Origin: Zygnema cylindricum
Lineage: Eukaryota; Streptophyta; Zygnematophyceae; Zygnematales; Zygnemataceae
Assembly: GCA_037447655.1 (NCBI GenBank)
Contig: JBBHKE010001106.1
Location: forward strand, 261,362-281,506
Reading direction: 5' to 3'
DNA: 20,145 nt
Part shown: piece after piece, positions 9,641 through 18,525 of the stretch
Layout of the letters: every line of letters begins with the position of its first letter
How positions within the stretch are numbered: position 1 is the first letter of the stretch
Notes under the pieces: generated by a model
Seen by the model: the letters and a program-made list of their open reading frames with translations, nothing else
What the model was told of the DNA's origin: nothing
The model's database searches: none
Position numbers and translations under genes: made by a program

Positions 9641-10894
9641 CTAGTCAATCTTTAATTTCAGACCACACTTCTCCCAGCAGAAAATTAGCTTAGGGGAAGG
9701 CACAGGTTTGATCATCATATTTGCTACCATCTCACTATCTGGTCGGTACTCTAAACTGATTATTTTATTTTCTACTTTCTCTCTAACAAAGCTGAGTCTA
9801 ATGTCCTTGTGTTTAGGTTTAAAATGATGTTTAGGATTGGCAGAAATAGCGATTGCTGCTTGATTATCACAAAATATTTTCTGCACACCACTCTTAAGAT
9901 GACCAAGTTCACCAAGTAAAGACTTGACCCACATCAATTCTTTTACAGCAGAGCAAGAGGCCATATACTCAGCCTCCATGGTGGACTGAGCAATAACCTT
10001 TTGCTGTTTGCTACTCCAACAACAAGCCCCATCACCCACATATAATACATATCCAGAAGTGCATCTCCTCATCGGAGCATCACCATAACTAGCATCACTC
10101 CAAGTAGTGATGTCAGTATTCTCCCCACCCAAATGCAACCATAGATCCCTAGTTCCTATCAAGTATCTAAGAACTCTCTTAGCTGTCTCCCAATCCTTCT
10201 TAGTGGGAGCATTTAGACTTCTACTCAGCACTCCTACAGCTGCAGCTAAATCCGGCCGGGTACAATTCATAAAATAGATTAGACTTCCCACTACTTGCCT
10301 GTAAGGAATAGTCTGCATGAACTTCTGTTCTTCAGGAGATAATTCCTCGTCTAAGACTATGACTCCTTCTTCCTCACTCCCCTCACTTCCCTTCTTCAAT
10401 TCCATTGGAGTTGTACAACTATTAGTTTTATCCATTTGAAATTTTTCAAGCATGTTCCCTATTGCTTCCTTTTGAGTCAATCTTATAATTTTTCTTTTTC
10501 GGTCTCTCTCTACTTGAATTCCCAAAATATATTTTGCTTCCCCCATATCTTTCATTTCAAATCTCCCCTTAAGATCGGTTTTCAGTTTATTAATTTTTTC
10601 CATTGATTTACTTAAAACAAGCAAATCATCAACATAAATTGCAATAAATATAAAACCTTCCTCATCTTCGAAAACATAGATTGAGTGATCTGAGCTGATC
10701 CGCATATATCCTAGACCGGTAAGAAACTCATCAAGCTTCTTATTCCACTGTCGAGGCGCCTGTTTCAAACCATAAAGAGATTTAATCAGTCGGCATACCT
10801 TACTCTCCTCTCCTTCTTCCACAAACCATTCGGGTTGTCGCATGAAGATCTCCTCTTCCAATTCTCCATGCAAAAAGGTTGTTTTGATGTCCAT
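9641..10894 (-). CDS. Reverse transcriptase catalytic region and RNase H
   Basis: RT copies element RNA into cDNA and RNase H removes the RNA template. In the 417-residue frame starting MDIKTTFLHG, the first catalytic Asp is residue 2. The YVDD box is at residues 87-90 (10625-10636), preceded by SLYGLKQAPRQW. RNase H follows with D267 (TWSDASYGD), E307 (STMEAEYMA) and D333 (FCDNQAAIAI). The C-terminus ends KLKID at TAG 9641-9643, against the PPT. The family-typical motifs are intact. The only damage is the TAG immediately upstream, which separates this part from the rest of the polyprotein. Confidence 0.95.
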   Translation of the reverse strand: MDIKTTFLHGELEEEIFMRQPEWFVEEGEESKVCRLIKSLYGLKQAPRQWNKKLDEFLTGLGYMRISSDHSIYVFEDEEGFIFIAIYVDDLLVLSKSMEKINKLKTDLKGRFEMKDMGEAKYILGIQVERDRKRKIIRLTQKEAIGNMLEKFQMDKTNSCTTPMELKKGSEGSEEEGVIVLDEELSPEEQKFMQTIPYRQVVGSLIYFMNCTRPDLAAAVGVLSRSLNAPTKKDWETAKRVLRYLIGTRDLWLHLGGENTDITTWSDASYGDAPMRRCTSGYVLYVGDGACCWSSKQQKVIAQSTMEAEYMASCSAVKELMWVKSLLGELGHLKSGVQKIFCDNQAAIAISANPKHHFKPKHKDIRLSFVREKVENKIISLEYRPDSEMVANMMIKPVPSPKLIFCWEKCGLKLKID

Positions 10895-11899
10895 CTAGTG
10901 CACTTCCATGTCTTCCGCTGCTGCGAGGCTGAGAAGTATGCGGACGGAGGGAAATCTGACCACCGGGGCAAAGGTTTCCTCGTAGTCAATTCCCTCCTTT
11001 TGTGTAAATCCCTTTGCCACTAGTCGGGCTTTGTAGCGCTCGATTGTGTTATCTGGGTTCAGTTTTAATTTGAAAACCCACTTACAACCGATTGGTTTTC
11101 GGTTAGGTGGACAATCCACTAGCTCCCAAGTATTGGCTGCCATAATTGAGGCCATCTCTTCATTGATGGCTGTCTTCCACCGATTTCTTTCTGGACAAGT
11201 CATCGCCTCTCCATAAGTTTGAGGTTCATCTTGATGAGATAGTTTTGTTACCTTGTTATTAACCTGTTTTTCTTGCAGTCTTTTGCTACTTCTCCTCCCT
11301 CCCTCAAAATCTGAGGCCGGAATAGATGGTTCTCGTGGATTCTTTCGAACAAACTCGGCTTCTCCCCTATCCCTTGATTCCGAATCAATTTCCACCACGT
11401 CTTCCGCTTCAAGTAGAGTTGTCACTGGAGTTTCCACAGCCGAGTCCTTTTCGGTCTGATTTGTACCTGCAAGAATGTCATCGTCTCTAAAACCTGGATA
11501 GTTAGGAAGCTCAAAGTCATCAGAATTTTCTGACTCAAATCTGATTTTTACTGACTTTGTATATTTGAAGGGGTCCACGGACTTTCCTTCATCCATAACT
11601 ACTAGATGCTTTACTACGATTATATCTTCTCTTTTTAGATCAAAAACTCTATATCCTTTAACATCCTCATTATATCCTAATAAGTATCCCGGTTTTCCTT
11701 TAGGATCTAGCTTCCAATTAGACCGATCTGTATCTAGACTGAATACTTGACTGCCGAAAACCTTTAAATGAGATAAGTCTGGTTTCCGGCCTGTCCATCT
11801 CTCATAAGGTGTTTGATCTTTTATAGCTGAAGTAAGAACTCTATTTTTGAGGTAATAAGCACAGTTCATTGCTTCTGCCCAAAACCTTTTTCCTATCTT
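10895..11899 (-). CDS. Integrase C-terminus, linker and RT N-terminal segment
   Basis: The frame continues from the TAG with KIGKRFWAEAMNCAYYLKNR (first Met at 11869, 324 residues onward). The copia integrase C-terminal signature follows: TPYERWTGRKPDLSHLKVFG, then PGYLLGYNEDVKGYRVFD. An acidic, variable linker of about 110 residues comes next. The N-terminal part of RT follows: WKTAINEEMASI, GCKWVFKLK, YKARLVAKGFTQKEGIDYEE and TFAPVVRFPSVR. It ends at TAG 10895-10897, directly before the RT catalytic block. The usual copia arrangement has these segments continuous. Confidence 0.93.
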   Translation of the reverse strand, partial: KIGKRFWAEAMNCAYYLKNRVLTSAIKDQTPYERWTGRKPDLSHLKVFGSQVFSLDTDRSNWKLDPKGKPGYLLGYNEDVKGYRVFDLKREDIIVVKHLVVMDEGKSVDPFKYTKSVKIRFESENSDDFELPNYPGFRDDDILAGTNQTEKDSAVETPVTTLLEAEDVVEIDSESRDRGEAEFVRKNPREPSIPASDFEGGRRSSKRLQEKQVNNKVTKLSHQDEPQTYGEAMTCPERNRWKTAINEEMASIMAANTWELVDCPPNRKPIGCKWVFKLKLNPDNTIERYKARLVAKGFTQKEGIDYEETFAPVVRFPSVRILLSLAAAEDMEVH

Positions 11900-12658
11900 C
11901 TAATCCGACAACATACTTCTAACACTATCACTTAGTGTTCTATTTAACTTTTCAGCTACCCCATTCTGTTCCGGATTTTCTGGAACTGTCTTTTGGTGTT
12001 GAACCCCATCTTCCCTCAAAAAATCCTCAAACTGGTTAGAAGTATACTCTCCACCATTGTCACTCCTTACTCTCTTGATTGGAGTTTCATGGAGTTTTTC
12101 GCTCCATGCTTTATATTGTCTAAAACAATCCTCAGCTTCTGACTTGTTTATCAAAAAATACACTCGGGAATACCGAGACCAATCATCAGTTATAGTCATC
12201 ATAAATCTCTTCCCCCCCGGTGAGGGCACTCTAGCCGGTCCCCAAATATCTGTGTGTACTAGATCTAGAAGTTTTTCTCCCTTGTAGGTGGCTGTTTTAG
12301 GAAAGGGTAATCTGTGTGCTTTACCTTGAGCACACCCACTACAATCACTTATATCATCACTCTCACTGAACTGAATCCCTTCCACCACTCCCATCTTTTT
12401 CATCTCTCTTAACTCATCTAGATTCACATGCCCAAGCCTCTTATGCCACATCATAATATCATGAACACCGGCATAATAAAGTTTCTTCGTTTCATTACTT
12501 AAGATCAGCCTAAACATCCCATGGCTACCTTTCTCAGCAATGAAATAGACATCCTCCTCAAAACTAGCAGTAAAGACTCCTTCCCTAGTGCTAGTGAAAA
12601 AACCCTTATCATCTAATACAGATGTAGAGATAAGGTTTTTGTTCAGCTCCAGAATAAA
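11900..12658 (-). CDS. Pre-integrase and integrase core segment
   Basis: Integrase inserts the cDNA into the host chromosome. The frame is open from the TAG at 12659 through ELNKNLISTSVLDDKGFF (pre-integrase region). From the Met at 12517 (205 residues) it contains the HHCC zinc-binding domain (H25, H30, C59, C62; WHKRLGHVN...CSGCAQGK) and the catalytic triad D90 (LVHTDIWGP), D153 (VRSDNGGEY) and E189 (NGVAEKLNR). The last two acidic residues are exactly 35 residues apart (D,D35E). It ends at TAG 11900-11902, inside the usual SMLSD-x-K-x-x-KRFWAEA region, so the break lies between core and C-terminal domain. Confidence 0.93.
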   Translation of the reverse strand, partial: FILELNKNLISTSVLDDKGFFTSTREGVFTASFEEDVYFIAEKGSHGMFRLILSNETKKLYYAGVHDIMMWHKRLGHVNLDELREMKKMGVVEGIQFSESDDISDCSGCAQGKAHRLPFPKTATYKGEKLLDLVHTDIWGPARVPSPGGKRFMMTITDDWSRYSRVYFLINKSEAEDCFRQYKAWSEKLHETPIKRVRSDNGGEYTSNQFEDFLREDGVQHQKTVPENPEQNGVAEKLNRTLSDSVRSMLSD

Positions 12659-13914
12659 CTATACATCGGAGAATGTTAATATGGATGTCTTTCCTTCTAC
12701 TAACCCTTTCACATCTACCGATCCTACAAGAGTAGTGGTGACTATCCTCCCATCCGCGTTCTCTATCTCTACGGTGGGAATCTTTCTTATCTTAGTGAAC
12801 AGGTGCCTATCGTTACACATGTGCATTGAGGCACCTGAATCTATAATCCAGCCTGCTTCACCTTTCAATCCACCGTAAGCACATTTCTGCCGTCGTGGAA
12901 TTTCAACCTCAGTTTTCGCCTCCAACTCCTCATCTAAAAAGAGCTCATCGTCCTCATCCTCGGATTCTGCCTCAAGTACATGTGTGACAAGTGCCTTTTT
13001 CTTTCCTCTCGGGGTACCACCGGTCTGCCCCTCCTTTAACCGAAGCTCGGTTAGCTTAGTGCACTCTGCCATATAGTGCCCCAGTTTCTTACAAAAATGA
13101 CATAAACCTTTGGGAGCCCTTGGTTCGAATTTGTCAGCCTGTTTTTTCTGCTCCCTACCCCCATAGTTTCCGACTGGTTTCCGCGAATCCTTGTTCCTCC
13201 AATCGGTTGTTGTTGCCAAGGCTTGGCCACTCTTTCCTCCCCTTCGGATCTCAATCGTATTCTCTCGAACGAGAATCATCCCTACCACTGAGTTCCATAT
13301 CCACCTTGAGTCCGGCAAGTCCTGCACACGGTTGATTATGTTCTCGAACTCATCAGGTAACTTCATTAGTAAACAGTTAACCTTTTCTTTTTCACTAAAA
13401 ACTTTTCCCGCACTCTCTAGCTCCATGAAGAGTGTAGCAAGCTCATTGCAAAAATCCAACATATTTCCCCCTTTGTATACATACTCCTTAACTTTCTGAT
13501 CAGCCAACTGTTGTTGCTGAATCGTACCACTTCGGTACATCTCTATGAGAGCCATCCAAAGATCGGATGCCCTCTCTACCTGCAAATGAGGACATGCAAG
13601 TCCTTGAGTGAGATGGCGTAGAATGAAGTGCTTTGCCGCCATATTGTTGAAGTCCCAGGTTTCAGTATCATTCTCCTCGTTCCTCACAATAGGTGACATG
13701 AATGCTAAACCAGTTGCTATTGGTGTGGTCGCCTCCTTCTCCTTTCCTTTGTCCACCACCTCTCGTTCCTTTGTTTCTTCCGTTGAAGGTGAATCCTCTT
13801 TTCGGTGAATCTGCTTCCTTTAAACCCTGGAGGAATTCCAAGACTTGATGGACGCCCCAATCGTCCACTCACTATCCCCCAAAACCTTTTTTCGTATAGA
13901 GCTCCTATCATCAT
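12659..13914 (-). CDS. Gag plus aspartic protease segment (broken)
   Basis: Gag would form the virus-like particle that packages element RNA, and the protease would cleave the polyprotein. The N-terminal piece (13914 down to ~13800) starts MMIGALYEKRFWG and contains PSSLGIPPGFKGSRF. After the one-base loss, the main frame continues from 13759 (residues 1-366, GTG or an upstream codon in this frame). Gag capsid-like sequence includes KHFILRHLTQGL and ERASDLW. A CCHC zinc knuckle, CHFCKKLGHYMAEC, lies at residues 220-233 (13061-13102). The protease active site DSGA is at residues 307-310 (12830-12841), in the context WIIDSGASMHMC. It ends at TAG 12659-12661. Confidence 0.9.
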
Positions 13915-13963
13915 ACTTTCCCATTATATGAAGCCAGTTCCATTAAAGATTGGGTCCCTAGTG

Positions 13964-13978
13964 GGTGGGCCCATAACC
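13964..13978 (-). other. Primer-binding site, half-tRNA type (initiator tRNA-Met)
   Basis: The plus strand GGTGGGCCCATAACC equals 15 bases of the anticodon arm of plant initiator tRNA-Met (from memory). The element's RNA is therefore complementary to the anticodon arm, not to the tRNA 3' end. It abuts the 5' LTR (13979) without spacer. No 3'-end-type PBS (TGGTATCAGAGC) is seen near the LTR. Priming from a cleaved tRNA half is known in Drosophila copia and yeast Ty5; here it is inferred. Confidence 0.85.
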
Positions 13979-14438
13979 TGAAACTCTGAGACCTCCATAA
14001 GTCCTCAGAGTGGACAGCTTCTAAGAAGCCTCTAGGATAATCCTGACCCCTTTGTGTTTAAGCAAAAATAACTGCCACCCTGGCATACAAAAACTCTGAC
14101 CACCTTCACCCCTGTGAAGGCAAGACTTCATGAGTCGATAGCAAAAAGAATCTCTGAATTTGCTCCCCTGGGCAGTAAGTTATTGAGGGTCAAAGTTGAC
14201 CTTTTGTACAGAAGCTCTCTGGGAGAGAGGGTCCTATTTTCTAATTTTTCTAAGTCTTATCTCTCTCACAGACTCTATCTACTGATGTACGGAACCAATC
14301 AGATTACTGTTCCGTACGCAAAATTTCAGCTGCCGGTGTACTTTATGTACGGACATTGTACGACATGGCCTAAATGTCCACACGTGGAATATCCGGATTC
14401 GCTCCTTTAATCCTCGGAGATGCCGCGCTCCAATGTTA

Positions 14439-14468
14439 CATCGCCACGTGTCATCCGATGTGGCGATG
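14439..14468. promoter_or_regulatory. G-box palindrome in LTR
   Basis: CATCGCCAC (14439-14447) and GTGGCGATG (14460-14468) are perfect inverted arms, and the left one overlaps the G-box CACGTG (14445-14450). LTR B has the same design (TGCCACGT/ACGTGGCA, 6644-6667) and LTRs A and C keep CACGTG at 5519-5524 and 8054-8059. G-boxes bind plant bZIP and bHLH factors. Its role here is inference. Confidence 0.5.
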
Positions 14469-14715
14469 CCCACAAACCGCCGAATTCTCCATCCGCGATC
14501 TCGGCGCTAATTCCGGCCGTCCGATTAAACTCGCATTTGATCGTAGCCGTAATAAATACATGCGCGGTATTTGTTTCGCTTACGAAATCAATGCGCGGTA
14601 TTGATTTCTTATCCGTACCGCAATTCGTACTTTTACACTACCATATCTATGTATCCCGTTAACAGTTATAGTTAAATGACTTATCCTACGTGTACATGTT
14701 TAAATCATTATCGTA

Positions 14716-14725
14716 CTATATACTA
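14716..14725 (-). promoter_or_regulatory. Candidate LTR TATA box
   Basis: The minus strand reads ATAGTATATAGT, about 300 bases from the LTR start. Equivalent positions in LTR B (6919-6926, ATATATAT) and LTR C (8329-8335, ATATATA) are also TATA-like. This conserved AT core in a variable region supports a pol II promoter with R starting just to its left. Transcription start was not determined. Confidence 0.5.
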
Positions 14726-14780
14726 TGTAACACCACTTCTAGACCTAACAGCTAAGGCTACCGACTATCTACTCACTGAT

Positions 14781-14816
14781 CGCCGGCAGATACCAGGATC
14801 AAATCCTGTCGCCGGC
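14781..14816. other. Conserved LTR hairpin
   Basis: GCCGGC (14782-14787) and GCCGGC (14811-14816) flank CAGGAT-CAA-ATCCTG, giving a stacked hairpin. The main 3' LTR has the same structure near 9384-9418. LTR C uses different bases but keeps pairing (TTGACGGAC with GTCCGTCAA). Covarying arms suggest selection on structure. Confidence 0.5.
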
Positions 14817-15024
14817 ACATATATTTTAGTAATTAGTCCCTAGACTAATATAAATTTCCCGTAAACCTGAGGATAGCCTAGGTAGCCATGGCTCTAGCTT
14901 CCTCTCCTATTTCTCAGTGACTGCGACAAGTTTGAGAGTTGGAGAGAGAAGTTAGAGGTAGACTGCCTCGGCTTCTTTATTTCTATTCAGACCTAGAAAA
15001 TACTTTAAACCATTAATTTCTACA

Positions 15025-17240
15025 GGCACAGCCTTCGGTCGGATCCTAACCCCTCTAGGTTATCGCGCTTAACAACCTATCACGGGCCTGTAACCACAAG
15101 GATCCAATTACTCACCTGGAGCGATCGGTAAGGTCTCCTAGTGATGCTTCAACCTCCCTCCAATTCCGAATCGTCGAAAAGAGATCATAACTTAAAATAC
15201 CAAAGTAGTTAGTAGCCTGTTAGGGCACGTGTATCAGCACTTTGCCACGCTTTGCCCGTCTATAAAGCAATGATAATTTTCGTGATAATTCGTGCAACCT
15301 AATATTTATATATATATATTTTTTTTACTTAGGTTTTTTTTTTTATGAGTTTTTAAGTTTTCTAGGTTTTCTGGGTGAGTTAATCCGGTAGGAAGAAAGG
15401 AGCGAAAACGATACCAGACAGTTCAACAATCTCAAATTCAGCAACTTAAAAACAAATAGGCAACAAATAAAATGGAATCAAAGCATAACAAAAATATTAT
15501 ACTTTTTTTTTCTTTTTTTTCTTTTTAATTTTAACAAATTCAATTCAAACTAGACAGAAAATACCAGGAATAAAGAAAATTAGAAATGAAACGAATGAAA
15601 ATAATCTAGACAGAAAGAAAACAATTGACACAAGGAATGAAGAAAATTAGAAATAAACAAATTAAGTACGGGAATATTTGCGACAGTAGCCACTAGGCCC
15701 TGAAGTCATCAATGTTCCCTACAGGAGTCCAATCAGCTGGTGAGAACCCTTCCTTAGCCGGATGAAAGAACCGAGATAACCGGTGTTCCTCCAAGGGCAG
15801 ACAAGGTGAGTACTAGCCCGTATAGTCAACGTCCAAACAGCAAGAAAACACCAAGTCCACAGACACAATTCACAAATCACAGCAAGTAGATGTGGACTCA
15901 ATTCACAAATCACAGCAAGTAGAAGATAGTCTGGAGGGAAACCTTGCACGCTGGCTTGCGCCGGTAGATTAGGTAAGGTCTTAGTACAAAGAGAAGGAAA
16001 AACTTAGAGACAATCACTAGCCTGAAACCATGGGTCTGAAAAGGAAAAACCCTAACTCAAAAACTAACCTGTCACTAAATATTCGGGTGAAACCCTAACG
16101 ACAGAGTTCGACAAATCCCGAGAATAATGCTTGTCAGAAAACGACAACCTTCCAATGTTGGATTCCCGAACTTAATTTGCAAAAGTTACTATCTCGCCAA
16201 ATGGCATTTATCCTATGCTTTCACTAATCCGTACGGCTACACTAATTCCTACATGTCTTTGAGCGTGCAGGTTTCTATGTTAAAACGTTGCCAGTTTCAA
16301 GAGACGACCGCTGCGTGGCCGCCTCAAACTGCCTTACATCTACACCTCGAGGATGAGAACCCTCCCTAAGCTAGGCAAAAATGATGCATGAACCTCCAAG
16401 GGTTCATGACTTCAGACTCTTGTCTGGTTAGTAGCCGTTTGAATTCCTGACATCTGATGTCGTACCGTGGTCCAGTTCCACGCTGATTTCATATCGTGTT
16501 CCTGTGGTGCCGTACGAGAGTATATTTCGACTTTTGTCACGTACGAATCTCTAGTTGTACTCTCGGATATGTACCTATCACGTCACCGAAACTTGAATTA
16601 GTACACGATTTAATCACAATACCCGCTGACGTCTAACGGCATGACAATATCGACTCGATGTATCCGAAGAATAGCGCGATATTTACCTCGTCGATATATC
16701 TAAGCGATATATCAATTATCACGTACTTAAAATTGGGTACATATCGAATATGAGCAAGTGTTCCTCAATACCTAACACTCATCAATGGTATAATCTTGAT
16801 GAGGGTGTTTTGAGGTAACTAATAAAAAGATTTAGAATATTATAGTCCTACATTAGAATCATTTAGTCTCGATTATGTGTCAAACAAAATTTTGGGAGTA
16901 AGTGTCAACAAATTGAAAACGGAGTAATTTTGTTGGTAAAAAACATAACATGGGAATCAATTCACAAAGGTTCGGTTGAAGGCAAACTGCTGAAAAAGTG
17001 GGCTATCCTCCATTTAATATGTTTTAATAAATAACTTTTTAGGGTTTGAAGGCTTTTTAGGATTTTACATGGAAAGTCGGTCATGAGAAAAAAACCTTTG
17101 GTGGATCTCTAATAGTAATCAAAAAGTACAAACAAAATACATGATTAAAACATGTGACCAAACTATACTATAAACATGTAAGATCATAGAAACAAATAAT
17201 CAACATAGCAATAAATACAATATACGTATATATATATAAA
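15025..17240. other. Gene-free stretch, unrecognised
   Basis: No supported gene. The part from about 15345 to 15670 is A-rich on the plus strand with recurring AGAAAATTAGAAAT-type words. A 25-bp direct repeat occurs at 15866-15890 and 15899-15923. Small hairpins are TGAACCTCCAAGGGTTCA at about 16389-16406 and GACATCTGATGTC at about 16449-16461. An imperfect inverted repeat lies at 16763-16814. About 16640-16770 is rich in CGATATA words, like 2440-2580 in reverse. Open frames (60-80 codons) have no recognisable features. Confidence 0.55.
15866..15923. repeat. 25-bp direct repeat
   Basis: CAATTCACAAATCACAGCAA plus five further bases occurs at 15866-15890 and again at 15899-15923, separated by 8 bases. 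Confidence 0.9.

Positions 17241-17242
<2 letters not shown>

Positions 17243-17296
<54 letters not shown>
17243..17296. repeat. (TA)n microsatellite
   Basis: About 26 TA units, flanked by further imperfect TA-rich sequence from 17220 to 17335. Confidence 0.97.
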
Positions 17297-17302
<6 letters not shown>

Positions 17303-17444
17303 TTATCTATGTATATATACATATATATTCATATTTACAAACAAGAAGTTGTTAGTCAAGCGGCTCGTTAGGAAGAATAAGTGTGATTATGCCCACCACC
17401 TCTTGGGTTTTTTTGGGTTTTTTACAGTTTTTTAGGGTTTTGAT

Positions 17445-17980
17445 CGCTTTATTCCGACTGGGGTCGAGATATTTCGTTTTTTCGGTGCGACATTGGAAGA
17501 CTTTCTTTGTGGTTGGTGCTTGTTTGAGCGTCTGAGACCAAAGAAGCCTCTTACATCGGTTTTGTCGAGGACCAAAGAGGCCTCCAACATCAGTCCTTAC
17601 TTATTTTTTATCCATAAAATCACAACAAGTGCAAGTTTCTACCCTCTTTCGATTTTCTATTGCGGTTATGGATTGTCGGCGTTTCCTAAACTCCCTTCCC
17701 TTGCTCCCTTGGAATTTGAGGACTTACGCGATTACCTTTCGTAGATTTTTAGATATATTGGGATTAGGTGGGGTCAGTTTAGATTTTGCAATAAGTGTTT
17801 GTTGCTTCTTTGGGTATCTTTGTTTTGCCTCCATTTCTTTTTTGTGTGTTAGTTGCTTTTGCCTTGCTTATCATTTTTGTTTGCTTCCCTCCATTTGTAG
17901 TCTTAGCATTACTGCCCCTTTTTGTTCCCACCAATTCGGATAATTTATCATTTCGCTTTTTAATAAAGGCGGTACTTTGG

Positions 17981-18026
<46 letters not shown>
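17445..18026 (+). repeat. Unidentified dispersed repeat, copy 1, decayed coding sequence
   Basis: A plus-strand frame from about 17446 to 17744 (no ATG; stop just upstream) contains RFIPTGVEIFRFFGATLEDF. The second copy at 19650 encodes DFIPMAIEIFDCLQVSLNEF at its equivalent place. Nucleotide words also follow in order: TTATTCCGA, TCGAGATATTT, TCGAGGA-CAAAG-GGCCT, ACTTATTTTTTATcc, TCTACCCTCTTTCgaTT, AAACTCCCTT. It ends in a (TA)n tract (17982-18026). I do not recognise the protein. It may be a remnant of a mobile element's coding region. Confidence 0.45.
17982..18026. repeat. (TA)n microsatellite
   Basis: About 22 TA units following GGTACTTTGGC. Confidence 0.96.
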
Positions 18027-18029
<3 letters not shown>

Positions 18030-18108
18030 ATTTAAATCAAATAACTATGCCATGAAAAAATCGACGTCCATTGTCCAAGTCGTGCATTGCTCTCTATTAC
18101 CATAAACC

Positions 18109-18408
18109 ACTTCCTTTCCCTCTCACTCTCGTACTCCCTTTCCCTTTCCCTCCCCTCGCCTTTTCCCTCTCCTTCTCTTTCTCTCTCCCCCTCTTTATTT
18201 CTCGTGACCTCTCCCTCTCCCTTTCCTTTTCCCTCTCCCTCTTCCTCCCTATTTCCCTCTCGTTATCCCTCTCTATCTCCTTCTCCTTGTCAATTTCCCT
18301 CTCCTACTCTTACTCCCTCTCCCTCTCCTTTTCCCTTTCCCTCTCCCTCTCCCGCTCCCTCCCCCTTTTCCTCTCCCTCTCCCTTTCCCTCTCCCTCACC
18401 CCACGTTT
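18109..18408. repeat. Polypyrimidine tract, degenerate CCCTCT
   Basis: About 300 bases almost entirely C and T, built of CCCTCTCC, CTTTCC and CTCTTTC words. Its two overlapping open frames (Ser/Leu/Phe-rich and Pro/Ser-rich) are composition artefacts. On the other strand it is GGGAGA-rich. Such tracts can form triplex (H-DNA) structures. Confidence 0.93.
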
Positions 18409-18470
18409 ACATTTTTTTTTTGCAAAAAAAATATTGTCACCAATTTGCTATTTTTTGCAAAATTTTGGTT

Positions 18471-18525
18471 GGGGGGAGGGAGGGAGGGAGGGAGGGAGGG
18501 AGGGAGGGATGGAGGGAGGGATGGA
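18471..18525. repeat. (GGGA)n tract
   Basis: About 13 GGGA units with two GGAT interruptions, starting with a run of six G. Many G3 runs with one-base loops fit the G-quadruplex pattern on the plus strand. It is partly complementary to the CCCTCT tract 60 bases to its left. Confidence 0.95.

Larger units (their letters stand above)
9641..13914 (-). pseudogene. copia gag-pol polyprotein gene with three in-frame TAG codons
   Basis: From about 13795 to the terminal stop at 9641-9643 the whole polyprotein lies in one reading frame. The interruptions are TAG at 12659-12661 (between protease and the pre-integrase region), 11900-11902 (end of integrase core) and 10895-10897 (just before the conserved RT MDIKT motif). 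No other stop or frameshift was found in this part. The likely start is ATG at 13914 (second ATG at 13911) in a different frame. A net one-base loss at an A-run (13795-13803) separates it from the rest, as the related copy at 7019-7560 shows. All catalytic motifs are retained. Confidence 0.9.
9324..15024 (-). mobile_element. Ty1/copia LTR retrotransposon, nearly complete but defective
   Basis: In transcription order from the right: 5' LTR (15024-13979), PBS (13978-13964), gag, protease, integrase, reverse transcriptase, RNase H (to 9641), PPT (9640-9628) and 3' LTR start (9627-9324). Integrase before RT defines Ty1/copia. The coding span is about 4.27 kb (~1420 codons), normal for the family. 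Both LTRs begin TGTAGAAATTAATGG on the minus strand. They differ at 11 of 304 aligned bases with no gaps (~96.4% identity). The 3' LTR lacks its outer ~740 bases, so target-site duplication cannot be checked. Three in-frame TAG codons and one net base loss make it non-autonomous. Confidence 0.95.
13979..15024 (-). mobile_element. 5' LTR of main copia element, complete
   Basis: 1046 bp. On the plus strand it runs from TGAAACTCTGAGACC to CCATTAATTTCTACA, giving TG...CA ends in either sense. It contains, in minus-strand order: U3 with the hairpin at 14782-14816, TATA-like TATATAGT at about 14716-14723, GCGCGGTATTTGTTTCGC-type repeats near 14560-14600, and the G-box palindrome at 14439-14468. The base run right of it is GGCAC, but a matching target duplication cannot be sought because the other end is lost. 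Confidence 0.92.

Noticed and set aside
9641-12661. UAG reassigned as a sense codon in this organism
   Set aside because: The terminal stop is also TAG directly before the PPT, and the three internal sites do not all fall where the family has the same amino acid.
17040-17440. Telomere-like TTTAGGG words
   Set aside because: Only isolated single copies, not an array.
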